A DNA stretch of 64,000 bases. Source: Nocardioides jishulii. GTDB taxonomy: Bacteria > Actinomycetota > Actinomycetes > Propionibacteriales > Nocardioidaceae. This document shows, piece by piece, positions 62,687-64,000 of the stretch. The stretch is from contig NZ_CP040748.1 of assembly GCF_006007965.1 (NCBI RefSeq), positions 744,001-808,000 of the forward strand, in the 5' to 3' direction. The translations under genes and the position numbers were made by a program. Within the stretch, counting starts at the first letter, position 1. Each line of letters opens with the position of its first letter. A model generated the notes under the pieces. The model did not search any database and was not told where the DNA came from. It saw only the letters and a list, made by a program, of their open reading frames with translations.

Positions 62687-62702
62687 TCGAACGGGTGTTC
62701 GA
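62687..62702. promoter_or_regulatory. LexA (SOS) box
   Basis: TCGAAC-GGGT-GTTCGA, a perfect match to the actinobacterial LexA operator core (TCGAAC-N4-GTTCGA), 35 bases before the DUF222-HNH start. Confidence 0.85.
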
Positions 62703-62737
62703 ATAGCGTTGGCGTCACGACCTCGGAGGTGACCGCC

Positions 62738-64000
62738 ATGAAGCTCAGCGACAGGCATCCGTTGATGACCGTGGTGGGGCTGATGCGCGAGCAGGTGAAG
62801 TCGGTGGCCGACGTGAACCCGGTCTTCATGCCGACCGTCGACAAGGTCGACGTGCTGGGTGAGCTCGTGGCGCTGGAGTCGCAGGTGGCTGAGCTGCGGT
62901 TGCGGGTCATGGCCTCGGCTGGTGACGTGGCGGCGGAGTCAGGGGATCGCTCTGTGGCTGCGTGGCTCTCGCGGACGCAGCGTCTGCGCCGCAGTGACTG
63001 CGTCGCCGACGGCCGCCTTGCCGAGGCGCTGGACCGGGACCTGCCGGTGTTGGCGACGGCGCTGCGTGAGGCGCGGGTGAACTTGGCGCAGGCGCGCGTG
63101 ATTGCTGCCGCGGTGGGGGAGTTGCCTGACCGCGTCGGGGCCGAGGTGATCGCGAAGGCTGAGGCCGAGCTCGTACGTCTGGCTGCCGACCACGACCCCA
63201 AGGACCTGACGGTGCTGGGCCGGCGAATCCTGCAGATCGTCGACCCGGAACGGTTCGAGGACGAAGAGCGTCGACGCCTCCAGGGCGCGGAGCGGCAGGC
63301 GGCCCTGCGGCAGCGCTTGCGTTTGCGGGCGGTCGGTGACGGGCTCACCCGGATCTCCGGAGTGCTCCCGGACGCGGTGGCGGCGCGGTTGGCGACCTAC
63401 CTGCACGCGTTCACCAACCCGCGGTTGGCCGACGGGGCGGTCCGTGGCTCGGCCGACGACGCGGGAACGGCCGAGGGTGAGGAGCGTGGGTTCGGGCAGG
63501 CGGTGAACCGCCCGCGGCGCCTGGCCGAAGCGTTCGGTCAGCTCCTGGAGACACTCGACCCGAAGCGACTGCCGATCCACGGTGGTGACGCGACGAACGT
63601 GACCGTCACGATCTCCCTGGACGCGCTTCGCGACGGTCTTGGAGTCGCGACGCTGGACAACGGCGTGCCCGGTGACGGGTTCGAGGCGATCACGGCTGCC
63701 CACGCGCGGCGTCTGGCGTGCAACGCCCGGATCATCCCAGCCGTCCTGGGCTCCGACTCCGAGGTGCTCGACCTGGGGCGGGCCTCCCGGCTCTTCACCA
63801 AGGCCCAGCGCCGAGCGCTGATCCTGCGCGACAGGACCTGTCGTGCGGAAGGGTGCGACATCCCCGGGACCTGGTCTGAGGCCCACCACCTCAGGCCATG
63901 GCAGGGTGGCGGAGAAACGGATCTCCACAACGCGGTGCTGCTCTGCAGCCACCATCACCACCGCGTGCATGATCCCGGCTACGACCACCGGCGGCTTCCC
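62738..64000 (+). CDS. DUF222-HNH endonuclease (13E12 repeat family), partial
   Basis: 421 codons visible; the gene leaves the window on the right. The N-terminal DUF222 region (about 1-330) includes DRSVAAWLSRTQRL and LPVLATALREARVNLAQARVI. The HNH nuclease follows: RDRTCRAEGCDIPGTWSEAHHLRPW...NAVLLCSHHHHRVHD. Members are a repeated, probably mobile-related nuclease family of actinobacteria. ATG at 62738 follows a GGAGG ribosome site. The SOS box upstream predicts induction by DNA damage. Confidence 0.9.
   Translation, partial: MKLSDRHPLMTVVGLMREQVKSVADVNPVFMPTVDKVDVLGELVALESQVAELRLRVMASAGDVAAESGDRSVAAWLSRTQRLRRSDCVADGRLAEALDRDLPVLATALREARVNLAQARVIAAAVGELPDRVGAEVIAKAEAELVRLAADHDPKDLTVLGRRILQIVDPERFEDEERRRLQGAERQAALRQRLRLRAVGDGLTRISGVLPDAVAARLATYLHAFTNPRLADGAVRGSADDAGTAEGEERGFGQAVNRPRRLAEAFGQLLETLDPKRLPIHGGDATNVTVTISLDALRDGLGVATLDNGVPGDGFEAITAAHARRLACNARIIPAVLGSDSEVLDLGRASRLFTKAQRRALILRDRTCRAEGCDIPGTWSEAHHLRPWQGGGETDLHNAVLLCSHHHHRVHDPGYDHRRLP

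Overview
The window is high-GC actinobacterial DNA, most likely from Nocardioides or a close relative in the Nocardioidaceae. This rests on pervasive GTG starts, a mycothiol gene (mshB), DUF1707, DUF4245 and DUF6542 proteins, an actinobacterial LexA box, a DtxR/IdeR iron box, and many starts lying 6-7 bases after a -10-like hexamer, which is typical of leaderless actinobacterial transcripts. The assignment is by inspection only. No tRNA, rRNA, CRISPR array or intact insertion sequence was seen.

Layout. 0-5.4 kb: partial PLDc_N protein, a DUF1707 protein, and a complete minus-strand sugar importer (lipoprotein, two permeases, ATPase) in the LpqY-SugABC order. 5.9-18.5 kb: housekeeping genes (glpX, xseAB, a PrmC-related methyltransferase, ispH, a YrdC/YciO protein, rmuC, xth), a pair of bacterial PH-domain membrane proteins and a secreted metalloprotease. 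18.6-23.1 kb: ychF, then an accessory stretch. A 23-base sequence made from the 3' end of ychF recurs 1.3 kb downstream. The two copies bracket an integrative-element remnant holding a cut-off SIR2-like gene and a cupin. Just beyond lie an ApeA-like HEPN defence gene and a broken yqeB.

23.2-42.3 kb: an ECF/SigE-type sigma factor and its membrane partner, various enzymes, a membrane phosphatase-like protein, a lone TOPRIM protein, an arsenic operon (arsM-acr3-arsC with divergent arsR), a carotenoid-desaturase-like oxidoreductase with a TetR regulator, acyltransferase and acetyltransferases, a FUSC protein and a solitary arginine deiminase. The arcA 3' end has been amplified into a 26-bp tandem array. 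42.3-50 kb: an SNF2 helicase and a compact two-operon module. One arm encodes a tyrosine autokinase, a PqqD-like protein and an NTP_transf_5 nucleotidyltransferase. The other encodes an HprK-like P-loop protein and a second small PqqD-like protein. They diverge from a shared 100-bp promoter region. This is the best candidate for a poorly described system.

50-64 kb: mshB, a VanW protein, an acetyltransferase, ferredoxin fdxA with dapC, an iron-siderophore importer behind a DtxR box, a lysozyme-like secreted protein, dapD, two small membrane proteins, and a LexA-controlled DUF222-HNH gene cut by the window end. dapC and dapD together point to the succinylase route to diaminopimelate and lysine.
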